From: Psococerastis gibbosa
Taxonomy: Eukaryota > Arthropoda > Insecta > Psocodea > Psocidae
Assembly (NCBI GenBank): GCA_963971405.1
Contig: OZ020485.1
Span: forward strand, 44,265,469-44,329,468
Direction of reading: 5' to 3'
DNA length: 64,000 bases
Position numbers and translations under genes: made by a program. Shown piece by piece: positions 34,975-46,287 of the stretch (positions are counted from its first letter, which is position 1; every line of letters begins with the position of its first letter). The notes under the pieces were generated by a model. The model saw only the letters and a program-made list of their open reading frames with translations. It searched no databases and was not told where the DNA came from.

Positions 34975-36335
34975 TCACAGTCTTTTTGCGTGACTAAGAC
35001 CAGCGTCACCATCCTATTATTCGGCAGACAACTCGGTGTTGCAGTTGTCCGCTAGGTGTCTCTAGTCTCACTTGCCCTCTGGTAAAGGAGAAGAGTGAGA
35101 CATAAACTCTTCTCGCTTTCTATCTCGTTGTCCGTGGTAGCTATTCAAAAGTGGTCGATTTTTTGAAAATAAATTTCTAATAATATATTGTTTTTTTTTT
35201 TAAATAATAAATTGGTGGTCATGAGCCAACAGAGACGGCTCGAGGGACAAGGGCTCCAAACTGACATGTGAAAAATATTATTAATAAAGTAAAATAAAAG
35301 CTACCTGTGAAAGTTAATATTAATACAAATACGAGAGAACAATAAACTTAGCACGACTTAATTTGCTTATTATTAAACTAGGCCTAAAGTCTAATTCATA
35401 ATTTTATTTTTTACCTAAAAAGCCGATTTGCTGCCTTTTAGTCTATCTATATACGTACTATTTTACTTTTAGTGCGCCTTATCCTCATGGAGGGTCGACG
35501 GCACAACAGCAGCGTTTCCACACAGTCCTGTTGTGTGCGTCCTCAGTTGAGGGCCCTAAACTTCTCTAGGCATACGCCTATTTGGAATTTGCGTGAATGA
35601 TAGTTATAATTATAAATAAATAATGACTTTATTTTTAGCTGAGACCACCCTAGCGGAGTCAGGGTCACACGGCAATTAGACCACGGAGCACCACTGTCAT
35701 GAGCGTATTATTCGCCATCGTGAACTATTCTGTATAGGTAGGCCTACTGTAGAAAGGGTATGTCCACCGCTGGGCTATATGCCTTGAACTTGATTGTCAC
35801 TGACGTCAGCAGGAGAAAGCTGGGTGTATTTCTCTGTGCCCACTGCCCACACCACTTACTTTCTCTTTCTTGTAGGTACAATACCCAACTATGCTCCCGT
35901 CATATTGCATCAGATTTTTTCGTGATGTACTATACGCTGATGAGTACCATAATGAGCGCCCATTCGTCAATCAAAGTTGCGTGACTGCAACAATTTATGC
36001 CGGAACTGATTCAAGAGCCTTAAGTTTTTAATTGGAAGCCTCTATGTTAATAAGAGGTTTATTACTGGAACTATAAGATATTACTAACAAAACCTATTTT
36101 TGACTAACTCGCGGAAGGTGATCCTGATGGGATTATATTAATTAATTATAGGCTCGTAGGCCTATACGTTAATTTTTTTCTAGACCCCCAGTGGAAATAA
36201 CGTAGCCTTTATTTATCATGTACAATGTACTTAGTATGAAAAGAAGTAGTAAGAAGATCTGTGGTTGAGGAAAGGTTACTGGATAAAATTCACAATAGGC
36301 CTAATTTAATTTAAATTTACATTTAAGATCTAATG
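34975..36335. other. Intergenic, no gene recognised
   Basis: Contains short open frames with no recognisable domain. GC-rich patches near 35480-35580 and 35760-35900 may be old retroposons, but I cannot name them. Confidence 0.35.
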
Positions 36336-36544
36336 GGTTAATTGCAAGAGTGGGCCGAAAGGCCCAAAATTCGCCCATATGGAAAATAAAGGCAATTTAT
36401 TTTTCTTTATTTCTTAATCGCCTTACAATTTGGATCCTGCAGTTATTGCTCAGCACAGCAGTGGCCAGTGTGCCTACTTCTTCTTGAGTTGCAATCTAGG
36501 GAATGGTTTGCAGCGAATGTTGTGTGTGGGCCTACTAGCTTTTT

Positions 36545-36800
36545 CTTGGGGGTTAAAAATGTATACAAAACAATTTTGAGTATCACTTTCCATTCTTAAA
36601 TTATCTTACTTACATTTTTAATCCTACAATAGGTTATGATTTAGGCGGGGATTCCACCAACGTCAATAGTGATAGTAAATGTAGTTTTGACGTGGTAGCA
36701 GACATTTTTAGTGTGTCTTTAAAGTCTGCTACCAAGTCAAAACTACATTTACTATCACTATTGACGTTGGTGGAATCCCCGTTTAAAAATAATCGCAATA
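36545..36800. mobile_element. Nested MITEs: GGCGGGGATTCCACC palindrome inside a MITE-E fragment
   Basis: The MITE-E core (TATCACTTTCCATTCTTAAA) is followed by GGCGGGGATTCCACCAACGTC (36643), whose mirror GACGTTGGTGGAATCCCCG ends near 36780. MITE-E-like AAAATAATCGC follows. The inner element carries GACGTGGTAGCAGACAT. Confidence 0.7.
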
Positions 36801-36873
36801 GTAGGCCCGCAGGAATAGGTAATGGTAATTTAATACATATACTTACGGCATCCTTATCTTCTTCTACTTCTTC

Positions 36874-37020
36874 TGGAGGGGGGGGGGGGGTAGAAATTTC
36901 ATTGGGTATTACATAGCGGTTTTTATTTTTCCTCTGAAAATCCGATTCTATCTAGTATGAAGCCATTTCATTTCGGGGGGGAGGGGGGGTTGAACCCCCA
37001 TGAACCCCCCCCCCCCACAA
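36874..37020. mobile_element. hAT-like MITE remnant
   Basis: The interior (TTTCATTGGGTATTACATAG, ATCCGATTCTATCTAGTATG, G tracts) matches 23755 and 47696. The CAAGGCCGTAGCC ends are missing or decayed. Confidence 0.6.
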
Positions 37021-37317
37021 CCACAAGAAACAAAGCAAATAATGACAAATATTATATTCCGAAGAAAAGTAAAAGAATGATTAAAACAAAATCTTACGTA
37101 TAATAGAATACAAATCATGGCCTATGCACATAATTCACGTACCGTAGTTAATAAATATAAATTTAATAATTTTTAATTTTAATTTTTTTTAAATAGATTA
37201 TATTTTTTTATTTGAGACAAAAACATCAACAATGTAACAGGTACGGTACTGATCGCTTACTGGCTGCTAAAGCCCAGCGATAACAATTCTATTGTAATGT
37301 GCATAAATACTGTATGT

Positions 37318-38322
37318 TGTCTCGGAAACTTCGGTGTCATAATGGCAGCTTGTTCGTACTTGTGCGAGTCTCTACACATCACACTGCCGGATTAACCCCT
37401 GGGGGGCCGGGGGCACAAGATATATGGGGGGGGGGGCCGTGAGTGCAAACCAGAGGCGGACGAGGGGGCCCCAGACAGAGGTGGTCCCAGACCTCACAAA
37501 AGGGAGAGGCACTTGTCAGTGGCGTAACGATAGGTTTTCGAAGGTGTGGTATAATCTGGTGCCTCTGCACCCATTTTTATAAAAGTTGCTCAGGAGACAG
37601 AGGGCTGAAATATTGGGGTTTTCCACATTTTGAGAGCAAGAAAGCTTACCTAAGTATTACAAAGAATCAATAAGTATGGACGGGGGCCCGGGAGAAATTA
37701 TTTGAAAAATAGGGCTGAAATGGTGAGGTTTTACGCATTTTGAGAGCAACAAGGCTTATATATTAGAATGAATAAATATAATTGTGGACAAGGGGGGTCC
37801 GGGGGTCTCCCCGGGAGAAAGGTTTTGAAAAATAGTGCTGAAATAGTGACGTTTTGCGCATTTTGAGTACTGTAACACTTAGATTTTAGAGGCAAGGAAT
37901 ATAACTGCCTTCCAAAGGGGGAGGGGGGCGATTGCAGGTCGCTTCGTCAGCCTCTGGTGCAAGTTGCAACCTCCTCTAAAATTCATAAATCTACCTACCA
38001 GCATTGCAGTAAAAAAAAAAAAAATAACACTACTTCCCGCCAATTTCAAAACTTTTCTAATTTTTTTATATTTTAATCTTAAAATATCTCATTCTGGGGG
38101 GGGGGGGGCCGGAATTTTAGGCATTTCTGGGGGGGCTGGGGGCCTGTGCCCCAAGTGCCCATGGATTAATCCGGCACTGGCACATCACGCGATCGGTGAC
38201 CTGTCGTAACTCAACACAGGTATTACCTACACAGGCGACTGAAGAGGTTATTCGGATACATTCATTGAATGATTTGTGTGCGAATAATCTTTTTATTTAA
38301 AAAAAAAAAAAAAAAAATCATT
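37318..38322 (+). mobile_element. SINE-B copy interrupted by a hAT element
   Basis: The left part (CTTGTGCGAGTCTCTACACATC) ends at 37381. The right part resumes at about 38180 (CACATCACGCGATCGGTGACC) and runs through GGCGACTGAAGAGGTTATTCG to an A-rich tail. Intact copies at 56263 and 62592 show the two parts are continuous. Confidence 0.8.
37382..38179. mobile_element. hAT-type element (798 bp) in SINE-B
   Basis: CACTGCCGGATTAACCCC and GGATTAATCCGGCACTG are inverted ends. The flanks ACACATCA and GCACATCA match at 7 of 8 positions. Inside, CAGTGGCGTAACGATAGG looks like the end of another hAT-like unit, also present at 55811. Confidence 0.8.
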
Positions 38323-38329
38323 CATTCAT

Positions 38330-39005
38330 TCTTCTGAGTTCATCTTGTACTACGCTCCATCATCTACAGACTCCCAACTCGCGCAGGTCGGTTCGATTAT
38401 ACTAACATACTAACGTAAAAGGAAAGCAACGATATTGTAGTTAAGGTCAGCAATCCACAAAACTACCCAGCATAGTAATATAAGAGTTTGGCAGCACGTA
38501 TTTTGACCCTCTAATTTTGCCATTGCGGATGTCCATAAAGCCACCAAACCAATTCTTGGAAAATCTGCTATAGTGCCTGCAATGCTATAAAACTTTCGCC
38601 ATACATTTTAGCTGCTCTCTATGTTTGTATATTTCTCCAAGTATATGGTATCATGCGTCTTACAGCAATAACTCCGCCGGTGAGCGTCTTTTCCTTATCT
38701 TTGTGTGACTTTATTTATTTACGACTACGACGAGATCTGGAGAAAGTGATAGCTACCCTCAGGGCTGGGCAGTATACCTAACCAGGTCGAATCGTGGCCT
38801 TGTTGCCGGTCAGTGACAGATCAAGGCTGATGCCTGATGCATTGGCCGGTGACGACGCGCCACGATAATACCATCTGTCGGTATGCCGCATTGTAATGGG
38901 AAGATGACAACAGTTCAGCCACTGTGAGCTTTTAAGGTACCCACCTCACACTGACATATTTTTTAATCCAAGCATTATACCGGGTGCAATTAAGAGAGAA
39001 GCCAT
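38330..39005. other. Intergenic, no gene recognised
   Basis: Mixed-composition sequence after the SINE-B A-rich tail. No supported coding content; possible old retroposon. Confidence 0.35.
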
Positions 39006-39012
39006 ATAAGCA

Positions 39013-39155
39013 GGGCCGTAGCCAGATTTATTCAGGGGTTTCACCGTAGGTGAGGTAACCGCAATATATTTACAACTCCATTCCATTTATGTACGCTGCA
39101 AATTTTTCGTGGGGGGGGGTCCAGACCCCCTGAACCCCCCCTGGCTACGGCCTTG
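39013..39155. mobile_element. hAT-like MITE, CAGGGCCGTAGCC type
   Basis: CAGGGCCGTAGCCAG and CTGGCTACGGCCTTG are inverted ends. No matching 8-bp flanks, so it may be rearranged. Confidence 0.65.
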
Positions 39156-39609
39156 CACTCTGGCCGTGAAAGCCTTTGCAGTTAAATTGTATCAATCGTA
39201 GAGCTGTCAAAAATAGCAGAACAAACATCAAAGGAATTGTTTTTGGGCATTTTGAAAGATGATGTGCACCTAATACCTTTACTGTGTACCTGAATTTTTG
39301 AATTTGATTTGTTTAGAAAACGATTGGTGTATGGGAGTCCAGGGGAAGAAGTTAAAAAATTAGTGTTATGGCATAATATTGGAATGTAGAAGAGTAGGCC
39401 TAACATTTCTGCTAATTGAAAGAATACTCTTCACGGCTGTATGATCGATATTTCCTATGAAAATCGACTTTGTAAAAGAAGGCTATACAGAGGGTCGGGG
39501 GATGATGCATTTCAAGAGTTACCAACAGAAGAACCGGTCCGAGTTTACTCGAACATGTTTTCCAATTTATCAAAATTAGTAGATAGAGAAAATGAGTAAT
39601 TTCATGGTA

Positions 39610-40390
39610 AATAATTTTCCTATGGTTAAATTACCGATATCTCGGGGGGGGGGGGGGGGGGGGGGGTTTGTCCACCTGACGTCACTGGAGGTGAAGTAAA
39701 TTCTAGATAGGTCAGATCAACACATTACCACACACCTATACTGGCAGGGCACGCAATGCATTTGAGCGTGAATTTTCTATCATTTTTTTTGTACAATACC
39801 AAATACTTTTCTGGGAAGCAACCTGTCCGGTTTCGTTACTCAATTTAACACCTAAAACATACCTGAAAGAAGAAATAGTCGATAGAAAGGTTTCGCAGGA
39901 AAATAATTTTTTAGTAATTTTTCATGAAAATTTAGTTATTTTTATTTTTTTACCCCCAGAAGCAAACTATCAAGGAGCAAGCGACCCCCCGCATTTTATC
40001 AACATTAATAACAACTAGGCTACAATATGTGTGAATTTAAAAGAAATAGTTGGAGCCGTTTTTGGGAAATAATTTTTTTAGACGTTTCTTTGGAGTTGTT
40101 TGAGAATAAAACCCCCCCAAATTAAGTTATCCCCAAATAAAAAAAATTGTCCCGAGGTATGATTTTTGTAAACCTACATGCCGAATTTCATCAAAATCGA
40201 CCCGGAAATCGACGCACAGACAGACAGCACGACAGACAGACAGACAGACAGACATTTCGTAAAAACCACTTTTTTTAGTTCCAGGGACTTTAAAACGTGT
40301 AAATCCGTTGAAATCTCGGAATCGAAAATTTCGACCGTCGCAAAGCTTTCCTTATGCTACGTATAAATTGGAAAGCAAAAAGTGGATACC
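39610..40390. mobile_element. Unclassified transposon block, copy 3 (inverted relative to 29275)
   Basis: Starts near a G run and ends TACGTATAAATTGGAAAGCA. Shares CGAAATTTCGGCAT-type text and a CAGACAGACAGA tract with the 29275 block in reverse complement. Confidence 0.65.
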
Positions 40391-40747
40391 TCCACATACA
40401 TAGTAACTTGTTATTGTTTAGTTGAAAGTGGTGGAAGTGACTTACGGCATGTTGGAACCTTTCACAATTCAGTTGAATAGTTGTTCATTCCAACCGAGAA
40501 GTGAATATGAAGTATAAATAATGCTTTTAAATTGAAATGGAGAATCCATCCGGCCGGTCCGATGTTTTTGGTTTTGGCTTGTCTCGCTGGACCAGGCCAT
40601 GCACCAGTCCGATTCACTGTGATCCTGGCACCCTCGTCAGTGGCACCATTTGCCATTTTTATTTTTGTTTTCATATCTCAGTGAATATTATCTGAATGGT
40701 CGCGAGAGGGGGGACTTAAGTGGCACTCTCAGAGCATCCGTCCAATT

Positions 40748-41097
40748 AGGGGGGGGGGGGGGGGTTAGACACCCCCAGGTACATGTAAAGTCCCCCCCTT
40801 CAGGATTTTCGTGGAAATAAAACTAATTGATTGATAAAACTTAATGAATAAACGAATAATTAAAAATATGATATTATTTCAATGTATTATGTTGACAATT
40901 TCAGAGTTTCGGACTGTTGTTTTGTCAATGTTTATGTTTGAATCTGCACTGCAATCATGGAAAATAATATCATAAAAGTTTTGGGGTTTTTAACCTCCAC
41001 CCACCTCCCCCCCCCCGGATTTTGACAACTGGAAGCACGGAACACATATGATTCTAAGACACCCCCCCCCCCCGGTATTTTCGCAATTTACGCCAAT
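40748..41097. mobile_element. hAT-like element, GC-tract type
   Basis: Long G run at the left and AATTTACGCCAATG at the right. The interior (TTTGTCAATGTTTATGTTTGA) matches 22024-22285. Confidence 0.55.
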
Positions 41098-41391
41098 GCC
41101 TCCATCATGCCCTTCCTCAAACTGGTAGAAATGCGACACCAAAAAGAATAAACCGTGCCTTGCACATCAAGTTGGAGATAGGTGTGGCCGGTAGTTAGGA
41201 CTATTGTGTAGGTACGGGGTGCTTCGCTCCTGGTTGAAGCCGCTTCCACTTCCAACCTGACGCCCGTACTACCTAGGCCGGTTATTTATTATTTGTTCTT
41301 GGCAGTGTTGCACAGTCTTTCACATTAGAGCAGCAGCCACCATTGCGCAACGGTTCGTCCCCATGTGGTGATTATAGAATCGAGTGCGGCC

Positions 41392-44300
41392 ATGTCCCCT
41401 AAATTGTGTTTGGTTTTCACAGTTTTCGCTGTCTGCGCTGCAGTTGCTTCTGCTGACATTTTTGGGGGTAAGTACTTACGTTAATGTCAAGCACAAGCTA
41501 CTTCAAAGGTATAATCAGTAAAAAAAAGTTGGCACTACTAGACGCAATCATAGAAAATGTCGTTACCCCTGCTACAGCTACATGCGTGACATGCTTATAT
41601 AAAGTTGATTTGCACTCATATGGTTAGGCGACAATTCCACCGGCGAATTTACTGAATTTGTGATTTGAGATTTTTTGTTTGTTTTGTTTTAAGGAGACTA
41701 TTATGTAGATACTTAACTTATATATTATAAATTAAGTTATAATATGGTAGTAGACATCATTAATAACTCTCCTAGATGGAAGATTATGCATCCAAAAATC
41801 ATAGGAATTCTCATCCCCTACTTGTGGTTTATGGTGCCCTGCCAAAATGGCAGTCTTAATTCTTAATTTAAAATATTTACTACCCTATACAATTTTTTAA
41901 TAGGCTACGTACAATTACAAAATTTGGTACATAACTCATAAGTCATACCTCTATGTCCTATAGTCTATACAAGGCCGTGCCCAGGTTTTGATTTCGGGGG
42001 GGGGGGGGGGTCAATTTTTTTTAACGTAATTTATTAATGAATTAATGGATTAAGTCTTCAAACAATAAAGGTTTACATTTAAAAAATGTTTCGGGGGGGG
42101 GGGGGGGGGGTCCGGAACCCTTGGACCACCCCCCTGGGCACGGCCATGTGTCTATAGTCCTATGTCCTATAGGCCTGGATGGAAGATTAGGTAACATGCA
42201 ACCCAAAATCATACTCCTCACTTGTGGTTCATGGTGGCCCACCAAAATGGCAGTGTTAATTTTAAAATATTTACTAGCCTACTCAATGTTTTAATACACT
42301 ACGTATCATTACAAAGTTTGGTAGATAGCTCCTATGTTATACCTCTTTCTCCTATAGTTTTTAAATAAGCATACTCCTACTATCCGCAAGTAGGCTATAC
42401 AATGAGAAAGCGAAATTGCGTAGGGCGTAGACCTATGCAAATTATTAATACTTTTACCAGTAGTAAGGTAGACTGGGCAATTTGACTCGTATCTGCACTT
42501 GGTTAAGTCATGCTTTCGCCTGTTTCATTGCGTTAATGGTAAGCTTGTCTCAGCTTGTACATTATCGCTTGTAGTCAGTGTAGGTTGACATCAAGAATGT
42601 ATACCAGTTTGCCAATGGCATAAAATTCATACGGAAACACTAAAATTATGTCGGAAATCCATGGCGTCGTTGGCATTGGACAAGGGACCTATGGGCCACA
42701 ATAAGAAGGCCTGTGTCCATTACAAAAAAGGTAGACTATTATACAAAAATAATAAAAATATAAATCACTATCATTAATAAATTCAGTTAGAGAATAAATG
42801 AATTTGTTCAAAATTTAATTGGCAGTGAAGCGTTTATGAAAGACTGCCTAATACATTACTGATTACGTAATGAGGGGTCCCCGATAATTGTAGGGTATTA
42901 AGAAACCGAGTCTGCCCAACTATCTGAGTTGTCTCATCCAGGGACGGATCCAGCCCATTTTTTGGGGGGGAGGGGGTTAGTTGTGGGTCAAAATAGAAAA
43001 AAAAACATATGTAAGATCGATTAAATCAGAGCGTAATTAATTAATTTACAATAGATTTACCAAATATTGGAGTGCAGCTACCCCCTACCCCCCCCCCCTG
43101 TATCCGTCCTTGGTCTCACTTCAGTTGAAACTCATCGGAAATAAATTTTGGAAAGATTTCAGACACATACCGGTATAGGCCCTAATATGTTTGCTACCTT
43201 ATAAAATGAACAGGAGTGGTAGGCTACTTGGGTAGTGTGTTTAAAAATGTTGTTTAGAGAACCGAAACAAAATTAACAAAATTATCGTATCAATGGAAAA
43301 TTTTATAATACATTTTAGGGGGCTTTAGGGGACTTAAGGGGGTGGACTAATAATAATAATAATATAGAAGACTACGATTACTTAATGCAAATATCTGCAA
43401 TACAAAAAATAACCGAACATCAACAATAGGTCTTGATAAAAAAAAATTGATGTTATATTATCTATTTGAATATTGAATATTTATTCGACCAATATTTATT
43501 CGATCGAAGAAATATTTGGAAGGCTTATGTTGAAGTGGGCCTAATCTAAATTAAGATATGATACACTTTCGAATTTGTCTTGGACCCATCTATTTATTCG
43601 ATCGAATTTTGGTACAATATTCGAGTGTGTATTAGGAGGAATTGTTTATACAGTATGGACATGAAGAAGGCTTAGGCATAAGTGACTCTATACCGAACTG
43701 ACTTTCCTTCTAATACGCATGATAGTCTCCTTCGTAACTTTGAAAAACTTGCTGTCACTCATTGTTAAAAATATCTTTGTATAGTTTTACGTTATAAAAT
43801 CAAATTAAAAAGTATACAACCGGTTTCGGCTCACGCCATCGCATCGTCAAGTGCGATTGAAAACAGATAAAACAAAATGGTATGCAAGATTGCATGAGTG
43901 ACTTTCCTTCGAAATGGGTACCATGTCAGGCTTCAGCTCAAGTGCTCTCTCATTTTCAGATCTTATAGGATGGGACGTGATCGGAGCTTTCACAGGGGAG
44001 TCAACCAAAGAGGTTAAGAAACGGCCGGCAAGTCAGAGGGAAGATGAAGAGGTGGGCATCAGGGGCTGCCAGTGTGAAGGCATGGGCTGCAACTGCTGCG
44101 TCGACTTCAACTTGACAAGCATCATTGATCTGGGAGGCCCAGGTAAGCACACGGAATCGCTGACTGGTTTACCCCCACGCTGCGCACGCGGCATTTAGGG
44201 GGAGGAAGAAGAAAAAGAAGAAGAAAAATACTTACTTACTACCCTTGGCATGTCATTTGGTGACCAGTAGCAACGTGCGATTTTTTCGAACTCGCCTTCA

Positions 44301-46256
44301 TTTGTCGGTGTATGGTCGATCGCCAGGCACGACGCGAGGTGTTCAGCGTCCATCCGGGGGTGTCCACATTAGAAGAAGAAAAATGGTTGCACAAATAAAT
44401 TGAACTTATTGTAGGTACTCAATTGTCGGTATAAGATTTGCGTTTAATTGGACTTTTAAAAGTGTACAGCCCGTAGGAAATTGGCAGCCCAAAATTTAGT
44501 ACTTATTATTTTTTATTCAATTAACTAAGCAAGTTATTAAAGATTTGGCTCATTTAAGTTGTAGAAGACTACTTCATGCATTATATAATAAGGTATTTTT
44601 TATTTTCGAAGTTGTAGTTTTTTCATAAACACGATTTTACGTGAAAAGTTATTGTTTATAATTAATTATTATCGGGTTTATGAAAAATCTACAATTTTGG
44701 AAATTAAAAATAACTTATTACATTATATGATGCATAAAGTAGTCTTCTACAACTTAAATGAGCCAAATCTTTAATAATTTGCTCAGTTAATCAAATAAAA
44801 AATAAAAAGTATTAAATTTCGGGTTGTACACTCTTAAGGCTGAGTGTTCAAAATGTTTTGTAAACAGGAAATTTTGCTGATTTTTTGGCGAAAACAATTT
44901 ATTGGTCATTCCACAGATCCAAAGATAACAAAGTGAACAGATAAAAAGCTCATAAAAAATCCAAGTTATCGCAAGAAGCTTATATTTTCTGAACTGAAAT
45001 ATTATTACCTTAAAAAAATTGGATAAAGAGCCTTAAACCCATTTTGTAGCACAGTTGTAAATCTGTAAAGGAAATAGACAGCTCTCACAGAAAGCTCGTA
45101 TTTTTTAAGATTATTTCATCTGTTCCCTTTTATATCTTTGTGGCTGTGGAACGAGCAATTTATTAATTTCGTCCAAAAAGTACGATAATTTCTTGTTTAC
45201 AAAACAATTTGAACACTCAGCCTTAAGTCTGTTTGCAAATAAATGATTATTTATTTATCTATTTATTTTATTTACTTATCAAAGTGACCGAACAATGAGA
45301 CATTTTCTTGGCTAACAATAAAGCTGATATGTGGCGCGGTGAGGACTATATTTTTCACCATAAGTTTATGACCAAATTCGAATTTTGACGATGTGTTGCT
45401 AAAATCAGCTGTTGGAAGTAACATACCGTTCGTATTGACAGCGATTGACTCAAATGTGAGTAAATTCGTTCATTACCGTACCAGAATGTAATGGTCTTGT
45501 CCAAATGGCTAGGTCAGGATTCCGGAAAGTACCGTTGCTTTTATTGTAGACTATACCAATAAAATAATCCATGTAGCCTGGTTAACTCATGCGGCAGATA
45601 GGTCTGGCCAGTTCAATAGGTCACATGAAGCAGCAGAATTCGGGGTGATAAGCCGTGGTCGTTCTGAAAGCGTATGGTTCAGGACTCTGAAGCAGAAATA
45701 CATTGGATTAGTATTAGTAGCAGGTACAACAGTAATAGGACGTGTTTTCAATACCTATTAAGTATCTACGTAGACTATGGGTAAGACTTCGGTAGGCTAC
45801 TTAAAATTCATTCGGCCATCAACCATTCAGCCTATACATATAGTCATGAATGTGCACGTGTATTCCGTGCAGTGATACACTAGTCAAGAGCACAGAAATG
45901 GCAGTGAAAGCTGCACAAGATTAGGGCAGTAGGGCCTAGAGTCTCCTAGCAAAGGCATATAAATTTAAGTCTACAATAATAATAAGTATAAAGACACAAA
46001 GTAGGCATACAACGAATTTTTAATAGAATATGTGACGTTGCAGGCGCTAGCTTAATATTGTCTGTTTAAGTGTAATTTATAGCTTGTCTGTTTATTGTGT
46101 GTACTGTATCATAGAAATTGCTTGTCTAGCAAAAGCAGTGGCGAAAATATTGATTTTTAATTTTTTTTTCCCCAGCCGGTACCCCCAGCACTGGGAGCAT
46201 TTAATGAAAAGAATACAATACAACATTAAAGAAAATAATCGTTTTTACCGGAATAC

Positions 46257-46287
<31 letters not shown>

